Assembly: GCF_015832195.1 (NCBI RefSeq)
Contig: NC_052017.1
Span: forward strand, 70,805,801-70,869,800
Reading direction: 5' to 3'
DNA length: 64,000 nt
Source of the DNA: Motacilla alba alba
Taxonomy: Eukaryota > Chordata > Aves > Passeriformes > Motacillidae
Shown: piece after piece, positions 23,807 to 37,046 of the stretch
Position numbering within the stretch: position 1 is the stretch's first letter
How the letters are laid out: each line of letters starts with the position of its first letter
Made by a program: the position numbers and the translations under genes
Notes under the pieces: model-generated
The model's database searches: none
What the model saw: the letters and a program-made list of their open reading frames with translations, nothing else
Told to the model about the DNA's origin: nothing

Positions 23807-26800
23807 AAATGTTATATAGGGAAAAGAGTTCAGCATGAATACCATTGTGGAAAGCTTATAGTTTCCTAGGAAGTCATTGTCATGTCATTATTTGACCTCA
23901 AATCTCCTTCCTCTGAAAGTACCTTTTTAAACCTCCCACCCTCAAGCTGCACTGAATTACTTGACAGATATCCATGGCCTGCAAACTACCTCTAACATCT
24001 AGTGCAGCTCTAGGACCCACTGCACATATATTCAACCTCTCATATACACAGCTTAGGAGCTCACTGCTTTGCCATTTCCCCCCAGCCTACACACCCATGT
24101 AGGGGGTAGCAATTCATCCAAGTCACATCCTCCCAGCTCCTTCAGCCTTTACCCTGATCCTCTTGCAGCTCTGATGTGCTTCCTCCCTGGGGCAGTGCTC
24201 AACCGCCCAGAGCCTGGCACAGCAGCACCCTGCATGGCTCATGCACTGCCTGCCTGCAAGTGCTTGCCTGAGCAATGGTCTCAGCACCTCACACAAGCTG
24301 AGCCACAGGAGATGCTGAGGAGCATCACAACACCTGAGGCTTGTTCTTGGACACAAATAAAATGCAGAATGCTTTCACAAATTCTTTGTGCATCCAGAGC
24401 AGTGTAAGAGAACTGCAGAAAGATTTTGAGTAGAGACATACTTGATTTAGTCTCACGTTATGTCTATGTTTTAGTCTTTAGTTATGCCTTCCCTTTTATT
24501 CCAAAATAAATTCACAGACAAGAAAATGGATAAGCTGAATATTCATCAACAACCATTTGTAATACTTTAAGTGCATCAATGCCTGTTTACAGAAATAGGA
24601 CTTGCCCTCCAGTACACTGGTTTATCAGATGATAAACAAAAGATAAGCATTTCCTTTCATTTCTAAATTAAAAAAATAAAAGCTAGCCAACACTTGGGAT
24701 GAAGCATGATGTATCACTAAATAAGTTTGTTGTGACTCTCCCTCCTCCTTCAAGAGTGTGAAGTTTCTAGTATATTGAAAGTTGTTTTTGGAATTGTCTT
24801 TAAAGATTGAAAGAGTCCATAAATTTTCATGAGCAGTGAGCTATGTTGCAGTTACAGCAAGAACTGTACGTGCACTGTAGGTGTGTTAAAGGCATCTCAA
24901 TGCTCAAACAATAATTAGAATACAAACTACCTATGTAGAACATTTCTTCCCCTTACACCTGTCTTCTTGCTATCAGTAAGATATCAAGGACTGCATTTAA
25001 TTAAAAAAAAAAAAGAGGAAAGGAGACACAAAGAAGAATTCAAGAGAATTCTTCTGAAGTTGACACCAGCAGCTGAGGGGGACTGCCTGACTCTGATCTT
25101 CTGAGACTAATGGCCACACTATGCTCCCTGCTTTTCAAAATAATGGTGAGCATCTTGGCACAACTCCAGCTGAGCACAGCAAAAGTGTGAGAGCCCTCCT
25201 TAAAGCCTTTTCCCTGCTCCTGCTAACACCCTGCATAAGCACACCCTTGTTGGAATGTCCTCAGTTAGCCTGGGGGCTCAAGTGGGGTCTGTGGGTCAAT
25301 GCTAAAATGGAACACTGTCAGAGGGCACAAGAGAGTTTCCAGCCCCAGCAGGATCAGTCAGAAACACATTCAAATTCTGTGGAGAGTATTTCAAGGGAAG
25401 AAGATCCATGCATTACTCACTGAAAACACATATAAGACTGATTTTAAACTTTATGTTTAAAAAATAAAATCATAACATACAAGCATTTTAGCATGCATTT
25501 ACTTTGACTGCCACCTGTGTCTTCTCTGAAATGGTATGAGTCCTTGGGGCATGATCACAATTAAACAATGAACTGATAATTATAGACTCATTTCTGCTAA
25601 GATGTATGTTCACTTCAGCTGTGGTGTTGGGTGTTTATTACAGTGTTAAAGATGTTCTCATGCTGGCTGCATACAGTAAATATACCATGGATTATTTTTT
25701 ACCTATTTCTTAAGGAGGGGGTGTGTAACTCCTCTCCCTTAGGGACACACAGTGGCCAAGTAGTATGCACTGTTTTCTTGTTTCATTAAAGCAGTGCTGG
25801 TATGGGAGTCAGATGATCACACACATTTAGTCTTCCTGCCCCCATGGATTCTAATACATCCTAATATTAGGGATTCAAACTGAAGCCAGTACTAGTCTTT
25901 GCATGCTTAAAAATACAGGAAGTCTATTGATTCAAATTAAGGTGACCTGGTTTTATACCAGAATATCTCAGTGTTGAGCGTGACTGAATTCTAACACAGC
26001 TCTCTATGCATATTCATGGTTTTTTGCCTCTAGGTCTTACACTGTCTCCTAAACAGGATAACATAATGAGAGCATCCTAAAACATGTCTGTTTCTCAAAA
26101 ACAGCAACTCTGACCAAAAAATGCTGAGGAGCCTGGCAGATGGTTACACTTTAATAGATGGTGACTCTGTCTGGCCTTCTCTTCTGGGCTTCCTCTGTGA
26201 AGGTGTTGGCCTCACAAAGCTCAGCACAGAACTGGGCAGTACTTCCATTACAGTGTGGTTGGCAGATGCATAAAGAATACACAGGGCAGCTGCAATCCCA
26301 CTGTAAGCTTCATCTCACTTGGCCTAAGAGATGACTACATTTTCTCTTTGGGATCTTCTCCGTGTGGAGCTTTTTGCAAAACAAGAGCATCAAAGAATTT
26401 AAAATACCTGCCTTAGCAAGTTATTACCACAATACTGATGGTGGAGCCCTGTGGGTTTGCCTAAAGGATTCATCAGATCACAGCAGAGGAAAAGCTATGT
26501 CACAGGAGTGCAAGCCCTGGTTGCAGTCCCAGTTGAACAGCTTAGACACTTCAGAGTTGTCTGGGCTGATCTGTGCCAGATGCCCAGTCTCTCTTGGGAA
26601 GTGATTGCTTTCCTTCCTTCTCCTGAAAAGCCGAGCTTCAACAAAGGCTGAATTGTAATGAGAGAGGGTTTTTCACCTCAGCTCTGAGAGGATGGATACA
26701 ACTCCACTGTCTGAGTACAAGGAACACCCAAATTCATATTCCCAGCTATTCCCTTTAAAATGACTGAAGAGATTTCACTGTTTCTCAGATAGAAATATAT

Positions 26801-28410
26801 TAAAAAAAATTAACCCATCTAAGAAAAGAACATTTCTGCCAGAAAAGAGTTTTCTCTTTTGCCATTAAAAAAGTAAATCTATTAAAAGGACGATAAAATC
26901 CCAAAAGTAAACTCAACTTTCAGGGGTTTGATGGAACACCACCACAGGCTGCCAAAGGGTTTGTGTCTGCTGTGGGGGCAGTTTGGATAGGTTCTGTTTT
27001 ATCTTGAGTCAACATCAAGACTTTTTATATTCCTTCTCCTAGAAAACACATAACTTTCAGCTATCCCTGGATGCATATTTATCTCCTTTTACACGGCTAC
27101 TCAGATTTTAGGTCAGTAAAGGATTTTTAAGAACACAGTGAAAATATATAAAAATGGCTTAGTTAAAGTAGTCCCCTGCCCTAAGCTGTCCTAGTCTTCA
27201 GGCTCCAAACCAACACATCTTGCCTATCATTATCTTTGCCTTGTAAGCAAAGCCTTGGCAGCCTTATGAGAGCTCTTAGATTAATAAAAGCCACCCAAAC
27301 CACCCAAGTTAGAAGTAAATATCTCACTGGAGTGGTGCCATTTAACTAGTTAATGTTTAGAAAGCCTTTTGATATCCACAGATGAAAGGCATGGTAACAG
27401 TGCAAGGCATTACTGTTATTACTTGCAGATGGTAAGAAGTTCTCCCACAGCGACGGTGTGTATATCATGAAAATCTGAAGGCTGGCAAAATCCTGTAATA
27501 TTGCAAAAAGGAGCTACAATAGTCTTCTACTTAGTCTGGCTTAGTACAGGCAGAGTTTTAAAGGGCCTTGAAAAACTGCAATAAGCAGCAGTTTCCCAGT
27601 AGATCCAGAGAAATCTACATAATCTATCTTGATTTGTTAATTGCCTTAGTGTCAGGCCTTCAGCTAGGGGTTTAAAAACCTCTGTTCTGCTAAGTATCCT
27701 CTTCTCATGCTCCAAATACTTCACAACTACTGTGAAAAAAATCCCTCTGATCTTTCTGTTTGTCATGCCATCAGCACCCCAAGTCTCTCCATGTGGCGTG
27801 ACCCCCAAAGCTCATCCCTTGGATGCCACAGTAAGGAAAGCTTGTGCTTGGATTGGGATGGATGTACAGCCCCAGCAGAGCATGGCATGGGTATTCCTGC
27901 CAGCAGGAATGGGGATGTTGTGCTGCCTGCTGCAGCACAGCTGCAAGACCCCTCTTTTGCAGCCCATGTCCAACATATCAGGCAGACAACAAATCCTGCA
28001 GCAGACTGACAAACTATGTGTGGAAAATGTGTCTTGTCCTGGAGCTTAGTTTGTGTGTATTTCTTGCTACTGTGAATGCCACCCACACCCTTCTGGAGGT
28101 GGCCAAATGGCAATCCTGTTACAAGCCAAAGACAAAGGGATGCGAACACAAAGGAGACCAGCATCCCCGGAGCTTTAAGTGCCTTAGTGCCTTTTTTCCC
28201 CTAAAGTTTAGGGTACAGGTATGATTTAATTTTGTCTCACAAAAAAATTAAAGTAAAAAGAGGAAAAAACCAGTTATGCCCTCTATTGGTACAGAAAAGC
28301 ATCGTTTTGGTTTCTCAGGCAGTTAGGATACACATGCTTTTAAAGATCAACCCCGTGTAGAAAGTGATCAGACTGATCTGATCTGGCCTGGAGAGCTCTG
28401 ATGGCAGCAT

Positions 28411-28510
28411 GAGAGGCAGCTTGGTCTAGTGGACTGAAAAGCAACAATTCCTGAGGTCTAATCCTGGCTGACACAGAGCCACTGTGTGGCCTTGGGCAAG
28501 CTCCTTAAAA
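28411..28510 (+). mobile_element. MIR-type SINE (tRNA-derived head and core)
   Basis: The plus strand shows the order expected of an ancient MIR element. A tRNA-like head carries a box-A-like TGGTCTAGTGG and a box-B-like GGTCTAATCC. The MIR core follows, with CCACTGTGTGGCCTTGGGC and then AAGCTCCTTAA. The 3' LINE-related tail is lost or beyond recognition after about 28510. MIRs were active before the bird-mammal split, so this copy is very old; its readable state could reflect slow local decay or selection. An alternative is another amniote core-SINE of the same superfamily. Confidence 0.75.
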
Positions 28511-31500
28511 AGACATGTCATGTTAACTTAGGCCTAAAATTAAAGTTTTACAAATATACGTATTTGCAAATACTTACATCAGTAGAAATGAATGTCACAT
28601 TTTTTTATTTAATTCCAGTGGGGAAGAGGAGCAATATTTCCAGTTAGAGGACTTGGAGATCTTTTTTTCTGCACTGCAGCTTCAGTGCTCAACTAGAGAT
28701 GGTGTCTGGAAACAAAACTGGTCAAAAATTGCTTCTTGTGGCTGTAAGACAACACAACCTTGATTCAGAGAGCTCTGCAGCAGTGGGTGCTTGTGTTAAA
28801 AACTCATTCTCATTCAAGGAACACTAAGAATTGATTAAGTATATGCTTAGCTATATCTGCAGCTCAAGAACCAGACTCTGCTTTCTGGTGACTGCTTTCC
28901 ATCACCCTTGCCAGCCTGAATTAGAAGCAAATTTTCAAACCTGTGCAACTACATCCAAGGGCAGACACAGGCAGTGTTTTAGAGATTATAGAGGAGTTTA
29001 AGATGATTTACACCCAGTGTGATACTAACTTGTTAATATTTATCAAGTTGCTACCTTCCTATGATTCTGTTTTTACCCAAACTGCTTCATTATAATGACC
29101 ACTTCTGCTAGACCAGCCAGCACTGAATTATGGATGGCCCTTATTTAGGGAGAGTTTGGACCTGGGAGACATCTCAATTTGTGTGGCAATATTACTGCAA
29201 TGTTACTGCATTCTCTTAAGTGATGAGACTGTCTCAGATAATGCTGCTTTGTTCAGTGCATTTTGGGTTGCTCTGGGAGTGGAATTTTCCCCCCTTACTG
29301 GGAAGGGCAGCCTTCTGGTATTGTTTATTTGACTCTCTGTAGCTCTTGGTCTTTTTAGAGGAAACTAAGAATTTGGTGGGGTGGGAAAGGATTTGCCTTG
29401 GGAAAGAGGCCAAGCCTACTGCCTTGCAGGAACATCTGCAGGTGGCCTGGTATCCACAGCTAATATGACAGAAGAAAATTATCTGCCAGACAGGGTGGCA
29501 TACAAGGAATTAATACCTCCCTATAGCTTACAGGTACAGTGGAAAACACAAAACCAAAGCTAAAGTGGATAGCAACTGGCTGAAAGACAGAAATTAAAGA
29601 GGAGAAATAATGGTCAAATTTAAATGTGTCAAAAGTTGTCAGTGACTGCACAAAGCCCCGCAGTGAGACAGGTTAGTTCATGTTATCCATGAGAGATCTA
29701 AAAATGATTTGCAAGGTGGCAAAAACCTGCAGATGCCACAGAGTTATATAGAATAATTAGGACTAGAGGCTGTGTGGCACTCTAGCAACATGCAATAAAA
29801 CTGGGTGAACTGAGAGCACAACACATAAAATGCAAAGTAACACAAATTGTGACAAAGCATTTGACCTACCTGGGTACATTATTGACTTTTAAATAAAAGG
29901 TAGTAATTCTGGATAAGGATCCAAGCATCACAGAAAGTCCACTGTTCTGTTCACTGTTGTAACCCTTATGTCAAGAAAATGCTTTAGAAAAAGTTAGCTT
30001 CAGATCTGAGGACATGGGTACCACCAGCTCAAAAAAAAACTTTTGGAGGAGGAGAAAAAGATAACCTATTTAACAGAAAGAAAGGTAACAAAGGAATACG
30101 TGATGACTAATGCCTTACAGAGATTAAATCAGGTAAACTCTCTATTCTTAGACAAGAGAACCTGGCAGTGAAGCTGAATACAATGCAACAATTTGATGTC
30201 TTCAGTGAAGAACTCATTGCTGGAAAAATAATCAAGGCAGAGTACTGTTTGGGACTTCATTTAAACTGTACTTGAGTCCATAGCCTTTTACAATTGTATT
30301 AACATCTCTGTTGAGGAGATACAAGCATTGATACCATGGGACATAACAACTAAAATGTTCAATGTTAGGAGAGACTTTCCCAATGAACAAATTGTTCCTA
30401 ATCTGTTCATTACTTTCTTTCTTCCATTTCCCTTTGGAATATAATCTGTTATATAATCTGTTGTCCATTTCTTGCTATGTGGATGATAAGGATCACTACA
30501 TTGTGTCAGAGCATGTCGTCCTGGTTTAATGCCTGAAAGCTGTTAAAAAAACAAGCAGAACCACATTGAAACGCACTAATTTAAAGGCATCTCTCTTTAG
30601 TCAATTATCATCTCGCACCAAAGAGCTGTTGTTAAATATCAATAGAGATTTAAATTACATTTTTTTCAGAAAAAGTCGCAGAAATTATATTGTGAGACTT
30701 TTATGCTTTTAAATGCACTGGGAGATTCGGGGACAGGTGTTCAGCACACTAAATAATTAAAAAAAAGCAGTTAAAGAGTGTTGCTCTAGGCGTAGTTTCA
30801 TCAATCTGATTCAGCACAAATGCCAAAGTACGATGGAGAAATGAAACAGAAGAATCAGCTCTGTGCTGCCTGGGGTCTATTCACAGGGCACAAGTATTAG
30901 AAATCCTCTTCTTTTAATTAATGTTTTCCCTTTTGACATTACACTGGAGACTGTGACTGAACTTTATTCCTCAACAGCAGCCTATGGCAATCAACAGAGT
31001 TCTCTGGGAAAACAGTCTGCCCAGAAGTGCTTAGCAGAAACTAGGAGAAAAATGGATGGATAAGAGAAGGTTCTACAGTAGAGCATTTATTTACTGCAGA
31101 CTATTCGTTGAAATTAGCCACTTCTTCTGACAGTGGGTAGCCCAAGGGGAGGATGATGTGATATGTATAAACTGATCTGTCATTCAAATAGTGCCCTATG
31201 GATGCTTGGTTGAGAACACAATTCAGCTGGCTAGCTTTTCTTCAGCTGAACATTTAAGGTTTAGTTGAACATACCTGAGCATTTGAAGTTCATTAGTGAA
31301 GTGGCTCTGTTAGTCATTACAGTCATGTGGTGGCATTTTTGCTTCTTGACTGGCTCATCTATATAACCAAGACAAGAAAGTTTCCTGGAAAGCCAAGAGA
31401 CAGCAGTGAAACTGTGCTGGGGCTTTAATTTTCTTCAGAAAGAAGGGGCTTAGAAAACCAAAAGGGACATGCCAGGAAAGCAATGAAAACAAAATGTTAG

Positions 31501-31839
31501 CACAAGCTGTTTGAAGTCTTGTCTTGTTCCCTTATGTAAGAAGATCCCACCAAACTGGAGAGCAGCCATAGAGTATTAAGCGCCTCTCCACAATTGACAT
31601 GCTTTTGGGATGGCGCCTATTTGCTATTCCTACACTCTCTGATGAGCACAATTTGCTTCATGTTTTTGACATCTATAGTATCATTTTGATTGGAGGCTAT
31701 GTCCACCAAGAGCAGCAAAAGGAGTGTCACATGAGTGCCATCTGTCCTCCTAACTGGAAACTGAGAGCCAGCTCAAGTCTGGAAGCTATTTAACTTAAGG
31801 TAAACTATAACTGGCTGCACTGAATCACAGAGATGTGTC
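28511..31839. other. non-coding unique sequence
   Basis: No gene or mobile element was recognised. About 30540-30760 is an AT-rich, non-repetitive segment retaining a few CpGs, of the kind often found in conserved non-coding elements. ORFs are at most 78 codons and random in appearance. Confidence 0.5.
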
Positions 31840-31922
31840 CTGATGGATGGCAGCGCTGAATTCATGGTTGGACTCAAGGATCTTAGGGGTCTTTTCCAAC
31901 CTTAATGATTCTATAATTCTGT
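31840..31922 (+). mobile_element. CR1 LINE, short 3' end
   Basis: The plus strand carries the CR1 3' untranslated end: a GGTTGGACTCAAGGATCTTA block, then GGTCTTTTCCAACCTTAA, then the terminal ATGATTCTATAATTCTG units. Only the last 80 bases or so remain, a typical extreme 5' truncation. The upstream limit is approximate. Confidence 0.85.
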
Positions 31923-34900
31923 TTTAAACATTTCAGATCTCTATCATTTTAGCAAAATCACTCTGGCACTCTTGTGCTAGAAACAGCCTGAAAAAACATT
32001 CAAAAGGAAAAAAACAAAGGGAGTGCTTCTGAGAAGTCATTTACCTTTTCTCAGCAAGATCAGTTCACAATTAGTATCATTCTGCATTATATCCCCTTTT
32101 CCTTCTGCTCATGGTCTTGGTGATGAAAGTGGTAGTGAATGTGATACCCTTTCCAGCACTCTTCTTGATTTTTAATTGCTCTGATCTTTCATGTTAGAAA
32201 TTCTTCACCCTGCCAGAATTTAAAAATAAAATCTCTTGCTGAAGATCTGGTTTTCTGTTTTGTATCTCACAGAAAGTGTCCTTTGGTCACATAGCCCACA
32301 GATGTTCTAGTGTGTAGCTGTGATTTTGTCCTAGTTTAGTCTTAGCTCTTCCTTTGAACTACAAGATCTGAACACAGCTTTAAGCACAAATATTGGACAT
32401 TCACTTCACTGGATTCATACAACTACCAGAGAGCAGCTCATCTATTAAAGACCAAGAAGCCTATTACCTTAGCATTTTCCAGCAGAACCCCAAAAAGGAA
32501 CACTTTCACACACACTGTTCTCTCCCTGATGAAACAAGTTGAATCTGTTCTGCTACCTACAACAAAATGTAGCTCAAGACACCCATAATTTGTTTTCTTG
32601 TTTAAGATTGCAAAGTAGAACTAATTTTAAAACCAGCCCTAAACTTAGGGCTATGTATTTTGTTTTAGAAACATTGCTTTGGTATCTGCGGAACTTTTGA
32701 AGCAATAATAAAGTTTCACACAAAAAAATATAAATTCTAACTCTAAATTAGATATAAAAATAAAATATTTTAATCTCTCTTATCTCCACTATTCAACCTT
32801 CTTACCTTCAAAACCAGCAAAATATTAAAACTCAGAGAAAAATCAACATGGTTAACATGACCTATGCTATGATTATCTATCAAATGTGTTGAATTCCCCT
32901 TCAAACATTCCAAAAGGACAAGAATTTCTTACTTTGTATATCTGTGATATATTTATATACATAAAATTGTACAACATGTGAATCACAACATGGTGTTTTG
33001 ATCCCTTTTCACCCTTCACCTCAGCAAACACAAAAGAGTCATTTGGCTTCCAACCTGAATCTCAGTCCGAGGTGTTCATATACTAGGTATTGGCTCTGAC
33101 CCCATCCTTACTTTGGTTTGCTCTCTCTTGCTATTTCCTTCAGCTTTTCAGTTCTGTCCTTGCTCACCTTCCTGTTCCCATCTAAGAGTGATACATTTGT
33201 GTGCACGGGAAGAATGTCAGCTGAAGCCTTGAGGTGACACGTAAGAATTGTGTTGAAATAATATTGCAAAATCCCCAAGCAAAGCAGTTAGAAATGCAGC
33301 AAATTTGAGCCTGAGCCTGCTTCCATTAAAATATAAGAAAAAATTCTTGATGGAGTAGCAGGATAAAGAGAAGGGAAAAGGCCACCACAGGCAAATCACA
33401 GATTAAAATACTTTGATTTTTATAATTTCAGTTGCATTGCACCATAATACATTAATTATAATCATTATAATGTGTTTACATGCATTAAGACCAGACCAGC
33501 ATCACATTGTAGCCTTCACCCAGTAGTTTTACATTTAGGCTTGAGACATCTCTTGCACCTGCACCTAGCTAAAAGACATTGATGTTTCTTGAGGGAACAA
33601 GCACCAAGGTAATGAACCGGGTTGCTGTTAAATGAGCATCTACCTTTTGTACACAGGATTGTGAATTTCACCGCCAGGTTTTCTCTCAGTGAGTCAATGT
33701 TACACGTAAGCTGCAGCTAAATGCATCCATGTTCATCTGTTCGAACACTGCTAATTTTATAGCACCTATTTATGGAATTATTTTTAATTTTCAGCAGTGT
33801 TGTGGTTGTGTAGTCCCCTCTATCACAGTGAATAGCTCACTAAAACCACTGAGAGCCAAGAAATGTCTGTCAGCTTATTTTTTAGTTCACTACCAGCAGG
33901 GTTCTTTTTTATTTTTCAGATAAAGTTAATGGATGCATTTTTTGCACTGCCACATTTATAAACAATTTGCTTTAGGGGCTGCTAAAGAATACTTGCAAAA
34001 CATCATTTAGGGAGCGAAAGTAGAGTATTTATGCAATAGAATGTTTATATCTTGTGGAATGACAGACATGCTGTTTAAGGAGATGTTGCTTTTCTCTCAG
34101 AAGTTAAGCACTTGGTTATACTCTATAGTTATTAATTCACTTGGTGGTAGCTGTTACTTAAATACCTCCTGTCTAATTCCTGTGCACAGGCTTGTGGGCT
34201 TGGCAACCAACAGAGATGCCTAGTAACATTTGCTGAGAAGTAACAGCAGCTCCTGGCTCACTCCTCTGCCAGGGCAACCCAAATATTGCATTGATGTGGT
34301 GCTTTTTCTCATATTTAAATAGTCAGCCCTCTTTCCTTTGGTTAATCCTTCCCTATCAAATGATTCTGTCAGTTTTGGTTTATGTCTTGTTCATTTAGTT
34401 TTAGTATCACATGTATATATGTACTCAGCTCTATTAACACAGATTCTCCAAACACATATAATTAATGGCAGGGAAGTAATAAATGTCCATTTGACTTTTA
34501 CAAATTATCTGCAGAGTTGCACCTGCCAAAGTTTGCCTCATTATACACAAGAAAGCATTAATCTAGTGTAAATAAAGAGGAGTTTTATTGCCCTTAGTGT
34601 GATTAAACCATGAATAACTAGGGTGGAAGTGGATTTTGTGAAAAGGCTGTTTAAGAAGAATACAGTTGAACTTCTGATAAAATCTTCCATAATCTCTAAG
34701 TTAACCACATCAAAGATTTCAGAGAAAGAGAGATGGGGGTACAGAAGCAAATGGGGGGAAATTTGGAGTACAGGGTTAGATCACCTGAGCACAGGTCTCT
34801 GAAGAGCTGCTGAGATACAGCTTGTTTTCTCTTGGTTTTAATTAAGTCAAAGGGTAACTGCATGAAAATACAAAAATTTCTTCTGAGAAATAATCTCCTT

Positions 34901-36736
34901 TTACTAAGAAGACAAATCAAATCCCCAAGTATTGAATAATTTAACAGAACATCATGATTTCCGCGGGTTGTTCCTAGGATAGAACAGCATTTGAAAACAG
35001 ATCAAGTTGTTCTTAGTTTACAAGCTGTCAGTCCAGATCCACATTCTTTTTAATAACAATAAAAAACATGCTCAGTTTGTCTGGCTTTTAGTTTTTATTT
35101 TTGTTGTGTCATAAAGACACAATTTGGACTGGATTTGGGATGTTTTCTTTCCCCTTAAGCGGTTCTATAGAAAAAAAAAAAGGTTTCGATTTAGTAACAG
35201 CATGCTATTATGTGCAGTTTGCCTGCTGTCCATACAACAGCTTTAATGCAGAACTGCAGAGGTTCTCTAAGACAGAAACTTACAAGTTGGAAATTATGTA
35301 GCACCCAAGATCCTTTTCTAGTGTAAATTAGCACCCAAAGACAATGCTGATTCACACATTTTTTTTGCTTCCTCGTCCTGCATCTTAGACTCAGAAAAGA
35401 TTTTAAAAAAATGGATCTGAATTTTCATTTCTCCCTCATTTACCTGTTAGCTACTTAAGTATCAATTAGGTGTGTAGAGAAATAGACTGAAAAACAGTAG
35501 TGATCTGTAATAATGGGAGAATTGGAACAGAAAGTAAATCCCATGAAATTCTAATGACCTTTAATGCTGGAGGTTATGACTTCTCACTGTCAGTACCTAA
35601 TGCTTTTGCAGATGTAGAACACCAAGGGGAAGGCAAGAAATAATATCCTACTTGGTGGCCTGGAGAGGACAAGAGCAATAGCAGAATAGAGAAAACCTCC
35701 TAGGGAAGGGAATTTTCATTGTTGTTAGCTTTGCTAATAAAACTAATTGAGAAATAGCAAATGTGGAACCTCTATTCAGCGTTTATACCTCTAGGAAGGA
35801 GAATAGCTTAAAGAAAAGTAAAAGCAGAGCTTATCTGCTTTTCTAGGAAACTCCTCTTGCACAGAACAAATCAACTGGGAACGGGGGTTTCACTGTAAAC
35901 AGCTGTTCTCTGTGTCTGCATTTCAATCACTCTCCTGTTGGGAATACAATACGTTCATATGCCAACTGCAAAAATCAACTGGTATTACAGTGCGCTTCAG
36001 TGTATTTGCAAAATGGAAGAAAGTACTGCAAAATACTTGTTCTAAGGTCCCCGCAGGAACCCAAATACCAGAGCAGACATACCAGAGAAGAATATCAAGA
36101 GAATGGGATCTTGTAGTGAAAGCTATTATTAGAAAACCAAATAAGAGGTATGTGGCAAAACACCAAACTGATGTTTCTCAATAACAGTGAGGATTGCCTT
36201 TGTCTCCAAAATGCTGCTAAAATTGAGTCTGAAAGAAAGATTCCCACAGTTCCAGCTCTCCACCCTCCATCCCTGTCATTTATACTTGCTAAAATAAAGT
36301 TTGTAGAAAGTTATAGTGTTCATCAAAAAATATGACTCTCAAACATCTAGCCCCAAGTATGCACAAGCATGCTGACTGCATACTTGTCAGTTTTAATGTT
36401 GTAGAAGATCAAATTTTCTAGGAAAATGCAAACAACTTTAGCAGCAGGTGGCTGAAGCATAGCCTTCAGAAAGCTGTTAAGAACCATTTTTGTCTGGGAA
36501 ATAAAACATGGTTGCAAGCTATGTTATTTGCACTTACTGATTCAGTGAAAGGAGTTGCCTTATGTTTAATTCAAATTGTAGTCCTGGCTTTGACAGGCTT
36601 AGAACCCTCAAGTTTTATAAATCCATGTGTTTAAGGGACTCTGGTGGTGGCTGTTCACACTGTCCCCCACATTGTTTTGAGATAATGTCTCTTCTTATGG
36701 GCAGAGGAAAGAGCTGAAACAGATGAAGGGTTACAT
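31923..36736. other. non-coding unique sequence
   Basis: Strongly AT-rich, with ORFs below 90 codons and no recognised repeat family. The parts 33400-33520 and 33640-33800 are low-repeat AT-rich islands with homeodomain-like TAATTA/TTTAAT words. A short A run occurs at about 35170-35182. Confidence 0.5.
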
Positions 36737-36773
36737 GAGGGAGGGAGAGCGAGAGAGAGAGAACGAGAGAAAG
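36737..36773. repeat. (GA)n purine microsatellite
   Basis: GAGGGAGGGAGAGC is followed by GA dinucleotides with a few C interruptions. A polypurine tract that could be length-variable. Confidence 0.85.
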
Positions 36774-36988
36774 GTACCAGTATCCACAGGAGGGGGCTGA
36801 ATATGACAACGGGGTGCAGGGCCATGGATCAGTGGCAGATCAAGCAAACAGTGCCTCAAAATGACTGGGGCAGCACCATTCTTTTTTAACTACTAACCTT
36901 CACTTAATAGTACATTCAGCATCACATGTAAAATCAATACCCTAATTGCAGGCTGTATTACATCTCAATAAAGATTTATTTTTGCCTC
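36774..36988. other. non-coding unique sequence
   Basis: Short AT-rich spacer between the purine microsatellite and the 29-bp tandem duplication. Nothing recognised. Confidence 0.5.
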
Positions 36989-37046
36989 ATTGGTGAAAGA
37001 ATTTTAGAGAAAGGGTAATTGGTGAAAGAATTTTAGAGAAAGGGTA
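36989..37046. repeat. 29-bp perfect tandem duplication
   Basis: A 29-base unit beginning ATTGGTGAAAG and ending AGAAAGGGTA is present twice in direct succession (36989-37017 and 37018-37046) without mismatch, which suggests a recent event. Confidence 0.92.

Larger units (their letters stand above)
21867..28410. other. non-coding unique sequence with small tandem duplications
   Basis: No gene or repeat family was recognised. Small duplications lie at 22696-22725 and 23370-23398, a T-rich low-complexity tract at 23755-23806, and an A run at 25002-25014. Somewhat more GC-rich parts (24060-24410 and 27700-28220) carry overlapping ORFs on both strands without recognisable content. Confidence 0.5.

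Noticed and set aside
27707..28224. Cluster of ORFs of 100-133 codons on both strands
   Set aside because: Several frames on both strands are open at once, which reflects locally higher GC; none has recognisable content.
31800..31840. Extension of the CR1 3' end further upstream
   Set aside because: Similarity before about 31840 is too weak to claim by eye.
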